A stretch of 64,000 nt of DNA from Roseovarius sp. EL26 (GCF_900327775.1 NZ_OUMZ01000006.1:186001-250000); one strand, 5' to 3'. Shown: positions 1 through 9,047, counted from the first letter of the stretch. Notes: generated from the sequence alone by a model not told the origin. Numbers and translations: made by a program.

Positions 1-252
1 GCCCTCTTTCACCTCGGGCAGCATTTCTTGCATCACCGCATCTGAGGCTGCTGGTGACGGCAGGCAAGTGATGACGGCGTCACAGTCGCGCATCAGCTGA
101 GCCGGGCTTTCGGCAGCTTTGGCACCGCGGGCCAAAAAGTTGGCAACCAGATCTGCGTTGAGGTCGTGTACCGTTAGGTCAATGCTGTTGCGCAGCAGCG
201 AGCCGGACAATTTTCCACCGACATTACCAAGGCCGATAAATCCTACTTTCAT
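1..252 (-). CDS. Beta-hydroxyacid dehydrogenase, NAD-binding (3' end cut by the window)
   Basis: Only the first 84 codons lie in the window; the frame is open to base 1. The protein starts MKVGFIGLGNVGGKL, the N-terminal Rossmann G-x-G-x-x-G nucleotide-binding loop of the 3-hydroxyisobutyrate / 6-phosphogluconate dehydrogenase-like family. A later VITCLPSP segment matches the second conserved strand of that fold. These enzymes oxidise a beta-hydroxyacid with NAD(P)+ in the cytoplasm; the substrate cannot be told from the sequence. It lies directly downstream of a paralogue on the same strand (gap 42 bp), and the two are probably co-transcribed. Confidence 0.85.
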   Translation of the reverse strand, partial: MKVGFIGLGNVGGKLSGSLLRNSIDLTVHDLNADLVANFLARGAKAAESPAQLMRDCDAVITCLPSPAASDAVMQEMLPEVKEG

Positions 253-294
253 AGTGTTCTCCTGTTTTCCCGCAGGTCTGCGGGGTGTCTAAAT

Positions 295-1260
295 TTAAAA
301 ATCGTTGCGGTGTGGAATGAGAACTTCGACACCGGGGCGGGCAGGTTCGCTGTCTTCCAGTATGTCGGGGAAACCGGGCGCGCGCAGCTCGGCGCCGCAG
401 TCATCCTCAAGCCGCTTGACCACCTGACTGGACCAGACGCGAGGGCCGTAACGTTGCAGGCCGTCTTCCATTGCGGCGACACACACCGGGGATAGCTCCA
501 CAGGGACATCCAGGGATTTTGCCAAGTCGTCAAAGAGGGTCACGTCCTTGACCTCGTGATCCATGGTGAAATTGATGTTGTAGCTGCCGTTCAGGATCAG
601 TTGGCCCTCGGTTTCGTGCACAAAGGAATTGCCCGAGCTGACCCGGATGGCATCATAGGCGACGGCCAGATCGATGCCGGCCTTTTTGGCGACCATAAAT
701 GCCTCTCCGGTGGACACCAGTTGCACGCCCGCCAGATAGTTGGTGATCACTTTGAGGACAGAGGCGGTGCCAATTCCGCCAGTGTGGACAATATCACCAC
801 CGAGGATCGACAGAATTGGCATAACCTTTTCGAACGCCGCACGTTCACCGCCCGCAAAAATGGCGATGTTGCCAGTGGCGGCGCGGTGACAGCCGCCAGA
901 CACAGGGCTGTCCATAGCCATGCCACCTTTGGCGGCAACCAGCTCGCCCACGCGTTTGACCTCGGCGTCGTCGGTGGTGGACATTTCCAACCAGACCTTG
1001 CCCTCGGATATGCCAGCGATGACGCCATCCTCGGCTTCCATCACATTGGCGCTGACTTTGGGAGAGGGGAGGCAGGTGATCACGACATCGCAGGCTTGCG
1101 CCATATCCTTGCCGCTATCGGTCCAGATGGCGCCTTTGGCGATCAGATCGTTAGCGGCGATGCGGTCAATATCGTGAACCATCATGTCTTGCCCGTGATC
1201 TAGCAAATTGCTTGCCAGTTTGTGCCCAACATTGCCCAGTCCGATGAACCCGATTTTCAT
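295..1260 (-). CDS. 3-hydroxyisobutyrate dehydrogenase-family NAD(P)-dependent oxidoreductase
   Basis: A 321-residue cytoplasmic dehydrogenase. It starts MKIGFIGLGNVGHKL (nucleotide-binding glycine loop), then has the ITCLPSP strand, the substrate-side motif DSPVSGG near residue 118, and an S-V-L-K-V-I-T-N-Y segment that supplies the family's catalytic Lys and Asn. Length is somewhat above the usual ~295 because of a C-terminal extension rich in Pro and charged residues. It precedes a paralogue on the minus strand and faces a LysR gene across about 120 bp, a common regulator-target arrangement. The family oxidises 3-hydroxyisobutyrate, tartronate semialdehyde or similar acids; the exact substrate is unknown. 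Confidence 0.88.
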   Translation of the reverse strand: MKIGFIGLGNVGHKLASNLLDHGQDMMVHDIDRIAANDLIAKGAIWTDSGKDMAQACDVVITCLPSPKVSANVMEAEDGVIAGISEGKVWLEMSTTDDAEVKRVGELVAAKGGMAMDSPVSGGCHRAATGNIAIFAGGERAAFEKVMPILSILGGDIVHTGGIGTASVLKVITNYLAGVQLVSTGEAFMVAKKAGIDLAVAYDAIRVSSGNSFVHETEGQLILNGSYNINFTMDHEVKDVTLFDDLAKSLDVPVELSPVCVAAMEDGLQRYGPRVWSSQVVKRLEDDCGAELRAPGFPDILEDSEPARPGVEVLIPHRNDF

Positions 1261-1382
1261 GTTTTTCTCCGCTGACGAGTGTTACCACGCCCTATGAGTG
1301 GGGATCGCGTGTCTTCGCAGAGTGCGCGAGGATTAAGAAAAAGAAAAACGATATATTTGGCGCTTAATACCTAAAAATATTT

Positions 1383-2285
1383 ATGCTAAAGTATGGCATG
1401 TCTGACATTCTGCCTAATCTGGTCTGGCTGCGTAGTTTCGAGGCAGCTGCGCGGCATTTGAACTTCACCGAAGCTGCGTCAGAGCTGGGCCTGACGCAAG
1501 CGGCGGTCAGTCTGCATATTCGCTCGCTCGAGGGGTATTTACATACTAACTTGTTCAACCGTGCGCCCCGCAACCTAAGCCTGACGGAAATGGGTAGGGC
1601 CTATTACCCGGCGGTGCAGCGTGCAATTGATGATTTGTCATTGTCGACCGCAGGTCTGTTTGGGCCAAAACTATCCAAAGTGGTTAACCTACGCGCACCG
1701 GTTTCAACCGCTATTTTGTGGCTGGCCCCTAATCTGGCTGATTTCAACGAGCGCAACCCCGAGATAGAGATCCGTATGATTTCATCGATATGGGCAGACC
1801 GGTTGTCTGAGGCAGATGTCGATATCGACTTGCAACTGGGTTATGCCGAACGCTTCCCGCGCCCAGTTGAGGTGTTATGCACCGAAGACATCACTCCAGT
1901 GTGCCACCCTATGCATGCCGAAAAGATAAGATCACCACAGGATATGTTACAGATGACACTGGTGCATATTTTAGGGTTTGAGGATCACTGGACGCGTTAT
2001 TTCAGCGCCCATGGTATGACGCAGACCAAGGCGCGGTATGGGTTTGCATTGGATACAACGGCGGCCGCGGTCGAGATGGTATCATCTGGTCTGGGAGTGG
2101 CGCCGATTTTGACACGGTTTGCCGATCAGGCGATCAAATCCGGGCGACCAATTGCCAAGCTGAGCAAGCCAGTTGGGCTGGAACAGTCTCACTTTTTGGC
2201 ACAAATGCCGGGGGTCACGCGAGAACGTTCCGAGGTGCAGGAGGTTAAGAAGTGGCTACGGGAATTGTTTGGAACAAAGGCTTAG
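1383..2285 (+). CDS. LysR-family transcriptional regulator (GcvA-like)
   Basis: A 300-residue regulator with an N-terminal winged helix-turn-helix (about residues 10-65, including FEAAARHLNFTEAA and TQAAVSLHIRSLE) and a C-terminal periplasmic-binding-like effector domain. The WLRSFEAAARHLNFT opening is typical of the GcvA/AmpR branch. No clear ribosome-binding site precedes either ATG at 1383 or ATG at 1398; the latter (MSDILPN) fits family N-termini slightly better. It is divergent from the dehydrogenase pair, which is its likely target. Its 3' end overlaps the convergent LacI gene by 4 bp. Confidence 0.9.
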   Translation: MLKYGMSDILPNLVWLRSFEAAARHLNFTEAASELGLTQAAVSLHIRSLEGYLHTNLFNRAPRNLSLTEMGRAYYPAVQRAIDDLSLSTAGLFGPKLSKVVNLRAPVSTAILWLAPNLADFNERNPEIEIRMISSIWADRLSEADVDIDLQLGYAERFPRPVEVLCTEDITPVCHPMHAEKIRSPQDMLQMTLVHILGFEDHWTRYFSAHGMTQTKARYGFALDTTAAAVEMVSSGLGVAPILTRFADQAIKSGRPIAKLSKPVGLEQSHFLAQMPGVTRERSEVQEVKKWLRELFGTKA

Positions 2286-3307
2286 TGGTTGCGGAACGTA
2301 TCACCAAAATCAATGGTTGGCTCCAGCGCGACGGTCACAGGTTCTGCCTCATCCCCTTGATCAACCCGCGCCGCGATAATTTCTGCGGCTTTCTTGCCGA
2401 TGTCATAACGGCAGGCGTCCATTGTGGCCAAACGCTTGGGCAGACCTTTGAGTAGGTTCACACCGTTAAAGCCAGCCAGACCGATCTTGTTGGGGATATC
2501 TATGCCCTGTTCCTGTAGATAGAGTAGGCCACCGACCCCGATCATATCGTTTGAATAATAGATGAAATCCAGACCTGGGCTGCGTTCCAGAATTTGCGCG
2601 GTCATCTCGCGGCCTTTGGCAAGGGCGGAGCCGCCTGAATAAAATTCCTGATCAGCCACCTCGATGCCGGCTTTGGCCAGCGCTTGGGTGAACCCTTCGA
2701 ACCGTTTGCGGGCGCGGTGATCCAGCATCATCTTGGTGCCTAAGAATCCGATACGCTTATAGCCGGATTCGACAATGGCCTCTGCCATTTGCTGCCCTGC
2801 GCGACGGTGGGAAATGCCGACAACGGAATCGACTGGTGTGCCGTCAACATCCATGATTTCGACGATCGGAATTCCCGATGCTTTGAGCATCGCACGCGAG
2901 GCATCACTGTGTTCAATACCGGCAAGGATCACGCCAGACGGCCGCCATGACAGCATTTCGTACAAAACTTTTTCTTCTTTTTCAGGTTGGTAGCCGGTGA
3001 TTCCGACCACAGGCTGCAGATCAGTTTCATCTAGCGCGTCGCTGATGCCGGTCATTACCTCGGGGAACACCATGTTTGACATCGATGGAATGATCACGGC
3101 CACCAGATTGACCCGCTGACTGGCCAGCGCACCAGCGATTTTGTTGGGCACATAACCAATGCGCTTGGCTGCGGCCAACACCCTTTCACGAGTGGAGGCA
3201 GAGACATCACCGCGATTTCGCAATACCCGGCTGACGGTCATCTCTGAGACGCCGGATTCTTCTGAAACATCACGCAGGGTGAGTGGGCGGTTATCCTTGG
3301 GTGTCAC
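2282..3307 (-). CDS. LacI-family transcriptional regulator (GntR-like)
   Basis: A 341-residue regulator. Residues about 10-60 form the LacI helix-turn-helix and hinge (TLRDVSEESGVSEMTVSRVL, then IGYVPNKIAGALAS). Residues about 65-335 form the periplasmic-binding-like sugar domain, with YYSNDMIGVGGL and GLAGFNG motifs of the GntR branch. Such proteins repress sugar or sugar-acid genes until an effector binds. No sugar transport gene is adjacent, so the target is not evident; an operator-like palindrome 29 bp upstream suggests autoregulation. Confidence 0.92.
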   Translation of the reverse strand: MTPKDNRPLTLRDVSEESGVSEMTVSRVLRNRGDVSASTRERVLAAAKRIGYVPNKIAGALASQRVNLVAVIIPSMSNMVFPEVMTGISDALDETDLQPVVGITGYQPEKEEKVLYEMLSWRPSGVILAGIEHSDASRAMLKASGIPIVEIMDVDGTPVDSVVGISHRRAGQQMAEAIVESGYKRIGFLGTKMMLDHRARKRFEGFTQALAKAGIEVADQEFYSGGSALAKGREMTAQILERSPGLDFIYYSNDMIGVGGLLYLQEQGIDIPNKIGLAGFNGVNLLKGLPKRLATMDACRYDIGKKAAEIIAARVDQGDEAEPVTVALEPTIDFGDTFRNH

Positions 3308-3335
3308 GGTTATCGTCCTGAAATGGCTTTTCTAA

Positions 3336-3351
3336 TTGTTATCGCAAACAA
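3336..3351. promoter_or_regulatory. Candidate LacI-family operator
   Basis: TTGTTATCGCAAACAA is an imperfect palindrome (6 of 8 arm positions match) with the central CG typical of LacI/GntR-family operators. It lies 29-44 bp upstream of the LacI-family start codon. Assignment to this regulator is inferred from position and symmetry. Confidence 0.45.
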
Positions 3352-3702
3352 CAGGTTGGGATCAAGTGAGAGTTCAATTTGGGGGTGTGGTGATCATCAG
3401 TCACAATGGCCGGGTTGTTTTGAAAAAGCACCTACATCAAGGTCAGAGGTCGGGCACAATCATTCGCTCTTCGTCTAAGTCTGTTCTTGGGTGTCGTTTC
3501 AACAATTGCGTTGTCTTCACTTACCCGTCATTGCGTCAGCGACCCTAGATTTGCGCGGCTGTTTACAGCTACTGTGATCCAAACGAATAAACGCACGAAA
3601 AGCGCCTTTTATATAGGCAATACATGTGCATCTGTATAATAGATATGATCCATGCCGCTGGCAGCTAATACCTGCGCGGGATCGCTGTTAAAGGGCAATA
3701 TT
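3352..3702. other. Intergenic region before the sugar-nucleotide operon
   Basis: About 350 bp without a convincing gene. A 70-codon open frame here has no family resemblance and no ribosome-binding site. The right end is AT-rich and holds a TATAAT box. The region marks the left edge of a surface-polysaccharide block with a more AT-rich look than its surroundings. Confidence 0.5.
3635..3640 (+). promoter_or_regulatory. Candidate -10 box for rfbF
   Basis: A perfect TATAAT preceded directly by TG, about 62 bp upstream of the rfbF ATG. No good -35 box is seen at the expected spacing (TATAGG at 3612), so this is only a candidate. Confidence 0.35.
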
Positions 3703-4485
3703 ATGAAGACGGTTATTTTGTGCGGTGGGTTTGGTACTCGGATCAGAAACGTTGCTGATGACATTCCAAAACCGATGGTGCCAATTGGTGACAAGCCGCT
3801 CATATGGCATATTATGAAATATTATGCGCATTTTGGTATGTCTGATTTTATCCTTTGCGCAGGCTACAAAGGGTCCAAGATCAAGGATTATTTTTTGAGC
3901 TATGATCGCCAATTTGGCGATTGCGAAGTGATTTTGGGGCGGTCACGAGAGGCACAGGTCCAAACGAAGCATGATGAACTTGGTTGGAAAGTCACGATTG
4001 CTGATACTGGTTTAAACACTATGACCGGTGGGCGAGTGCAAAAGATCAAGAAATATGTTGCCGATGATGACCATTTTTTCCTGACCTATGGCGATGGTCT
4101 AAGTGATGTTGATCTGAACGCCTTGCTGACCTTTCATAAATCTCATGGTAAGGCTCTTACCGTGACGGGTGTGCGCCCACCCGGACGTTTTGGTGAGTTG
4201 ACTGCAAATGATGCAGGGCTCTTGTCTGGCTTCAATGAAAAACCTCAAGCCAGTGGTGGTCGGATTTCCGGCGGATATTTTGTGTGCTCACGGCGGATAT
4301 TTGATTTTCTGACTGATGACGAATCCCTGGTCTTTGAACAAGAGCCGATGAAACAGTTAGTCGCTGAGGAAGAATTGATGATGTATCGCCATGATGGGTT
4401 TTGGCAGTGCATGGATACTTACCGGGACTGGAAGTTTCTTCAATCGCTTTTGGAATCTGGTGACGCAACCTGGAAAATGTGGTGA
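3703..4485 (+). CDS. rfbF: Glucose-1-phosphate cytidylyltransferase
   Basis: A 260-residue enzyme that joins CTP and glucose-1-phosphate to make CDP-glucose, the first step to CDP-linked 6-deoxy and dideoxy sugars. The start MKTVILCGGFGTRI holds the G-G-x-G-T-R nucleotidyltransferase signature; PKPMVPIGDKPLIWHIMKYY follows, as do ITYGDGLSDVD-type and EPMKQL motifs. The ATG at 3703 has AAGGG 8 bases upstream; an upstream in-frame ATG at 3652 would add 17 residues that do not look like family sequence. It overlaps rfbG by 7 bp, so the two are translationally coupled. Confidence 0.95.
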   Translation: MKTVILCGGFGTRIRNVADDIPKPMVPIGDKPLIWHIMKYYAHFGMSDFILCAGYKGSKIKDYFLSYDRQFGDCEVILGRSREAQVQTKHDELGWKVTIADTGLNTMTGGRVQKIKKYVADDDHFFLTYGDGLSDVDLNALLTFHKSHGKALTVTGVRPPGRFGELTANDAGLLSGFNEKPQASGGRISGGYFVCSRRIFDFLTDDESLVFEQEPMKQLVAEEELMMYRHDGFWQCMDTYRDWKFLQSLLESGDATWKMW

Positions 4486-5567
4486 GGCCATTGAAAGAGA
4501 ATTTCAAAGGGCGGCGAGTCCTCATTACGGGTGACACTGGGTTCAAAGGCGCATGGCTAAGCCTTTGGCTGCATCAGATGGGCGCTCAGGTATATGGGTA
4601 CGCCCGCCCGGAAAACTCTAGCGAAGATCTGTTTTACCGACTGGGATTACGTGATCGCATTGATCATACGGATGGGGATATTTGTGACCCAGTCGCCCTT
4701 GAGGCTGCTTTTGATCGCGCGCAGCCCGAAGTTGTATTTCATCTGGCAGCGCAAGCTTTGGTCCGTGACAGTTATGTGGATCCAGTTGAAAACTACAACA
4801 CTAATCTCATGGGGTCTGTTCAAGTTTTGGAAGCGGTGCGCAGGCACCATGAAACTGTCCGCTCGTTTATCTATGTTACCTCTGACAAATGTTATCAAAA
4901 CAATGAATGGGTTCACGGCTATCGCGAAGAAGACCGGTTGGGAGGCAAGGACCCCTACAGCGCATCTAAAGCAGCCGCTGAACTGATTTTTGCATCTTAT
5001 CGACACTCTTTTCTGGATGCCTTGCCTCAGCTAGGCTGCGCATCTGTGCGCGCTGGCAATGTGATCGGTGGGGGTGATTGGGCGAAAGACCGGATCGTGC
5101 CTGACACCATCAGGGCGTTACACAAACAAGAACCTGTATTGCTACGCAGCGCGGCAGCGACGCGCCCCTGGCAACATGTATTGGAACCCCTCAGCGGATA
5201 CCTGCATCTTGCGGCACGGTTTCTGGATGATCCTGTGACACATCGTGGTGCGTGGAATTTCGGCCCGTCCAACAAATCTAACAAAACAGTTGGCGCTCTT
5301 GTCGACGAGATAATCCGGGTCTGGGGGCGCGGTAGCCGATCTGATGCCGAAGTGGAAAATGCTCTGCATGAGGCAGGGTTGCTTTTGGTCAATTGCGACA
5401 AAGCAAACTTAAGGCTTGAGTGGTTTCCAAGGTGGAACTTCACGCAATCGATCTTTGAAACTGTTGATTGGTATAAGCGCCTTTTAAACGGCGAAGATGC
5501 ATTCGCAGTAAGTTGTGAGCAAATAAATCGGTACGAAAGCGAGGCAACCCATGCAGTCTCTAATTGA
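4479..5567 (+). CDS. rfbG: CDP-glucose 4,6-dehydratase
   Basis: A 362-residue short-chain dehydrogenase-type enzyme that turns CDP-glucose into CDP-4-keto-6-deoxyglucose. Visible motifs: TGDTGFKGAWL (NAD-binding glycine loop, typical of RfbG), HLAAQALVRDSY, and VTSDKCYQNNE followed by DPYSASKAAAE (the Tyr-x-x-x-Lys catalytic pair). The start is GTG at 4479 or the adjacent GTG at 4482, inside the end of rfbF. The 3' end overlaps the epimerase gene by 17 bp. It is the second gene of the sugar-nucleotide operon. Confidence 0.95.
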   Translation: MVRPLKENFKGRRVLITGDTGFKGAWLSLWLHQMGAQVYGYARPENSSEDLFYRLGLRDRIDHTDGDICDPVALEAAFDRAQPEVVFHLAAQALVRDSYVDPVENYNTNLMGSVQVLEAVRRHHETVRSFIYVTSDKCYQNNEWVHGYREEDRLGGKDPYSASKAAAELIFASYRHSFLDALPQLGCASVRAGNVIGGGDWAKDRIVPDTIRALHKQEPVLLRSAAATRPWQHVLEPLSGYLHLAARFLDDPVTHRGAWNFGPSNKSNKTVGALVDEIIRVWGRGSRSDAEVENALHEAGLLLVNCDKANLRLEWFPRWNFTQSIFETVDWYKRLLNGEDAFAVSCEQINRYESEATHAVSN

Positions 5568-6009
5568 TGGGGTTAAGATAACACCAAAACGTCAAATTCT
5601 GGATGAACGTGGCAAGATCATGCACATGTTGAAAACTACAGATCCCGAATTCGAGGTTTTTGGTGAGATCTATTTTTCTTGCGTGAATCCCGGTGCAATT
5701 AAAGCCTGGCATATTCACAAGGAAATGACGCTGAATTATGCAGTTCCATTCGGGAACATAAAGTTTGTACTTTATGATGACCGCAAGGACAGCCCGACCA
5801 AAGGTACACTACAAGAGGTTTTTTTAGGGCCCGACAACTATGCACTGGTTACAGTGCCGCCGTTGGTTTGGAATGGGTTCAAAGGCCTCGGGACAATGCC
5901 TGCAGTTGTAGCAAATTGCGCCAGCCATTATCACACGCCCGGCGAAATTGATCGATGCGATCCCTTTGACAATGATATTCCTTACAATTGGGATTTGAAA
6001 CACGGATGA
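5551..6009 (+). CDS. dTDP-4-dehydrorhamnose 3,5-epimerase-family sugar epimerase
   Basis: A 152-residue cupin-type protein of the RmlC family, short compared with true RmlC (about 180). The W-H-I-H-K-E motif near residue 55 carries the family's active-site His, followed by YAVPFGNIKFVLYD and a VTVPPLVWNGF strand. Given its place after rfbF and rfbG, it probably epimerises or isomerises CDP-4-keto-6-deoxyglucose rather than a dTDP sugar; that is inference. The ATG lies inside rfbG and the stop codon overlaps the next ATG (ATGA). Confidence 0.85.
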   Translation: MQSLIDGVKITPKRQILDERGKIMHMLKTTDPEFEVFGEIYFSCVNPGAIKAWHIHKEMTLNYAVPFGNIKFVLYDDRKDSPTKGTLQEVFLGPDNYALVTVPPLVWNGFKGLGTMPAVVANCASHYHTPGEIDRCDPFDNDIPYNWDLKHG

Positions 6010-6986
6010 CCCGCATTTTCATCACCGGTGGCACAGGTTATGTGGGCGGGCGAATAGCGCAGGCCTTTTTGGCCGATGGCAATTTTGAAGTTTGCGTCGC
6101 GACGCGCGGATCCTCTACTTCTCTTTCCTATTTGCCAGGGGCACAGGTCGTGCAAATCGACTTGGACGATGTCGATGGAATGGCACGACACATGGCCGGT
6201 GCTGATCATGTTTTTCACATGGCGGCGGCCAATGAAATTATTTGTGGCCAAGGCATTCAACAGGCCGTTCGGTCAAACATTTTGCACGGCGTTAATACGC
6301 TTCAAGCGGCGCAGATGGCTGGCGTTCGGCGGTTCATTAATTTTTCAACAGCACATGTCTATGGCGCGCTACATGGTTTTATCGATGAGACTTGTTTGCC
6401 AGCCCCAACCCACCCCTACGCGATCACCCATTTGGGATTTGAGGGTTTTGTAAATGCAGCTATGCGCAACGATGCGATTGAAGGCGTAAACATTCGGCTC
6501 AGCAACAGTTTTGGCGCGCCGATCCACGCGCACGTAGATCGCTGGAGCCTTTTGGCCAATGACTTGTGCCGACAAGCGGCAACGCACAATCAGATTGTAT
6601 TAAAAACAGATGGCAGTCAGACCCGCGATTTTGTGACATTGAGCGATGTTGCGAATATCAGTGTCGGGTTGGTCGAACTTTCCAAGGACGCATTAGATGA
6701 TGGTGTGTTCAACTTAGGAGGAAATCGTACGTCCAGCATTTTAGAAATGGCGCAGATGGTTGCAGCTACCGCGCTAAAATTGACTGGTGAAGAGATTCCA
6801 GTCACGTTAGGCCCGCCCTCGGGCATTTCAGACACCAAGCCACCACTGATTTTCTCAACTGACAAGATCTCGCGCACAGGCTTAGGCCCAAAAACCCGCT
6901 TCGAGGACGAAATGGAGAGTTTGATGTTCGCTTGCCTGAAGTTTTTTCGCCGGGGCTTTTCCAGTGAGCAGCCGGATCAAATATAA
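6006..6986 (+). CDS. NAD-dependent epimerase/dehydratase (sugar-nucleotide reductase or epimerase)
   Basis: A 326-residue extended short-chain dehydrogenase. It starts MTRIFITGGTGYVGGRIA, with the G-x-x-G-x-x-G NAD loop; HMAAANEIICGQ follows, then STAHVYG, and HPYAITHLGFEGF, where the Y-x-x-x-K catalytic pair reads Y-A-I-T-H, with His at the Lys position. That substitution is odd: it could mean altered catalysis or a non-standard active site. The start is set by the ATGA overlap at 6006. As the last of four coupled genes it likely carries out the final 4-keto or epimer step on the CDP-sugar. Confidence 0.85.
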   Translation: MTRIFITGGTGYVGGRIAQAFLADGNFEVCVATRGSSTSLSYLPGAQVVQIDLDDVDGMARHMAGADHVFHMAAANEIICGQGIQQAVRSNILHGVNTLQAAQMAGVRRFINFSTAHVYGALHGFIDETCLPAPTHPYAITHLGFEGFVNAAMRNDAIEGVNIRLSNSFGAPIHAHVDRWSLLANDLCRQAATHNQIVLKTDGSQTRDFVTLSDVANISVGLVELSKDALDDGVFNLGGNRTSSILEMAQMVAATALKLTGEEIPVTLGPPSGISDTKPPLIFSTDKISRTGLGPKTRFEDEMESLMFACLKFFRRGFSSEQPDQI

Positions 6987-7220
6987 GTTTGGCTGGTCAA
7001 ACATCATTTTTGGCCGCGGGCCGACGTAGTGATATGTGAATCTGGGCCAAGTATAATTGTTCCTAATGGCTTCGCATTGTGGGGCGCTACGAACAAACCT
7101 GTTGGTGAGACCTTAGACACATTGGCGAAATAGACTTGGATGCTGACTCTTTATCGCCTATGAAAATTGGGGACATCACGCCTCGGGCAATGTTTGATCT
7201 TATAACTTGAAGAGGCGACT

Positions 7221-8243
7221 ATGCCATCAAATCATAACTGTTTGCTCGTTGGGATTATGAAAAACGAAGGTCCCTATGTTCTGGAGTGGATCGCGCATCA
7301 CTTGGCTATAGGCTTTGACAATATCATGATCTTCTCGGCTGACTGTGATGATCAAACCGACAGAATGCTCGACCGTCTTGAAGAAATGCGTCTAATTAAG
7401 CATTGCCCCAATCCAAAACGCATTTTCAAGCAACTGGGCGTATGGCATGTCGCAGCCTTGCGATATGCGACGATGTTCAACATGTATACAGACTCTGATT
7501 GGGTGTTGGCCATTGACGTAGATGAGTTTCTAGAGATCACACCGGGCAACCATCATCTAAACGACCTATTCGAACAAAGCCCTGCTTTCGATTTGATGAG
7601 TTTTACAGTGGTGGGTTACAATTCCTCAAATATCAAACACATCGGTGATGGATCTGTTCAGGGACAATTTTTCCAAGGACAGATGGACATCAACGACTTA
7701 AATAACCCCGCAGGCAAAAAATCCGCTGCTGTCAAAACCTTGGGCCGCAATGGGATCCCTGGTGCAATGTTCCGCAACCATCGTCCAAAAATTGATAACT
7801 TTTCGCAAACAGATCAGGTGTGGCTGAATGGGGCAGGAAATGCGATGCCCCCAGAGTTTACCGACAGAAAAGTCAACCTTCACCCCGCAGAGAATTCGAT
7901 TGGCTTGGCCCATGTCAATCATCACTCATTGCGCTCCATGGAGTCTTTTATGGTCAAAGTTGACCGGGGTGACGCTGTGAATGAAGCTAAAATGGGATTG
8001 GATGATGCTCGTATTGCCAACGTTGTGACCTACTGGAACAAACGTAATGCGGGGCTTGATGTGGCCAAGAGAATCCCGGAAAAACCGGCCGATTATGACG
8101 CTGTTTATAAGAAACTGAAATCGGATCCAGCTCTAAGTGCTATGCATGAGACGGCCCTGAACGTGCACAGCCAGAAGATCGAACGGATTTTGACGACCGA
8201 AGGCGGTAGAAAACTGGCCGAGATCATCGGCTATTTTGATTAA
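7221..8243 (+). CDS. Glycosyltransferase family 2-like protein
   Basis: A 340-residue cytoplasmic glycosyltransferase of the short GT-A type often found in roseobacters. MKNEGPYVLEWIAHHLAIG near residue 12 is the hallmark N-terminal motif, and VLAIDVDEFLEI near residue 92 supplies the D-x-D metal/nucleotide-sugar site. An AGAG-G ribosome-binding site precedes the ATG. It follows the CDP-sugar genes by 234 bp and may use their product, though the gap suggests its own promoter. Confidence 0.85.
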   Translation: MPSNHNCLLVGIMKNEGPYVLEWIAHHLAIGFDNIMIFSADCDDQTDRMLDRLEEMRLIKHCPNPKRIFKQLGVWHVAALRYATMFNMYTDSDWVLAIDVDEFLEITPGNHHLNDLFEQSPAFDLMSFTVVGYNSSNIKHIGDGSVQGQFFQGQMDINDLNNPAGKKSAAVKTLGRNGIPGAMFRNHRPKIDNFSQTDQVWLNGAGNAMPPEFTDRKVNLHPAENSIGLAHVNHHSLRSMESFMVKVDRGDAVNEAKMGLDDARIANVVTYWNKRNAGLDVAKRIPEKPADYDAVYKKLKSDPALSAMHETALNVHSQKIERILTTEGGRKLAEIIGYFD

Positions 8244-8365
8244 AACCATCTTGATTGGGAATATTGCTTGCCGGTCTGTTGCCATGTTATCGCGCCATTT
8301 GATGCAAGTCTAACGTGACTGTTAACGGCCAAAATGCAACAAGCCTGCATTCTCTTTCAGTATTT

Positions 8366-8870
8366 TTACCAGTCTGTCAGCGAATGCATCACGCTATACA
8401 TTTCCTGAAAGCTTGCTTCACTTGCGTAATCATCTTCTGATCGCTGCAATGCTTATTTTGCGGGTTTGAATAACCCTGTTCCGCTGTTCGTATGGGATAC
8501 TCTCCCAATCCTCTGGCGGCCCGCTACATTATGAGGAACTTTTAGATTGGACCCCTTCCAGAGATTTGTGCAGTAAGGTATCTCGAAGCTCGGAATGTAC
8601 CGCATTAATTTTCACCGGAATACTGGTTAGGTCGGCAACTTTTGCAACGCAAATACGATGCCTGCCGTCCTCTATTGAGATCTGCTTAATACGTCCAATG
8701 TTGATCAGGGGCAGTTCAGCGTCATCGTGATCTTGCCGATACTTTCCTGAAATACAATCTTGATAAAGCCGATCAAGAAAGTTCAAACGACTTTTGATCT
8801 TCGCCTCAGTTTTGTGTCTGCTAGGCGCAGCCTCAACCATCCAATTGTACCAACCAGATGAGCCAAGCAC
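8366..8870 (-). pseudogene. Decayed gene with a ParB-like domain
   Basis: An open frame from GTG 8870 to TAA 8529 (113 codons) contains IEDGRHRICVAKVADLTSIPVKI. This resembles the D-G-R-H-R core of ParB/sulfiredoxin-like domains in hypothetical proteins found in polysaccharide loci. Beyond the stop, the same frame resumes as PPEDWESIPYEQRNRVIQTR and ends at a TGA; shifting one frame gives SEDDYASEASFQEMYSVMHS and TDW-stop at 8366. These read like the C-terminal half of one protein broken by a stop and a frameshift. No promoter or ribosome-binding site is evident. Alternatively, the 113-codon frame alone is expressed. Function unknown. Confidence 0.5.
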
Positions 8871-9047
8871 TCTCTTAGTTTAAGTTGTCTTTGGACCCAA
8901 AAACCCTGACCACGGACAGTATGTGCCACGTTGATTATTTTCCATAATCGCACTGGAGAAATGCCAGATTTTTGAAATCGAGAATCACCATGCGCTATGG
9001 AAGATTGAGTTTGTGATCAAGAACTTGAAAATGCAATTTTGGAGTAT

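Noticed and set aside
556..1203. 215-codon plus-strand open frame
   Set aside because: It lies wholly opposite the well-supported dehydrogenase gene and has no family resemblance; an antisense shadow.
3336..3548. 70-codon open frame in the region before rfbF
   Set aside because: It begins inside the operator-like palindrome, has no family resemblance and no ribosome-binding site.
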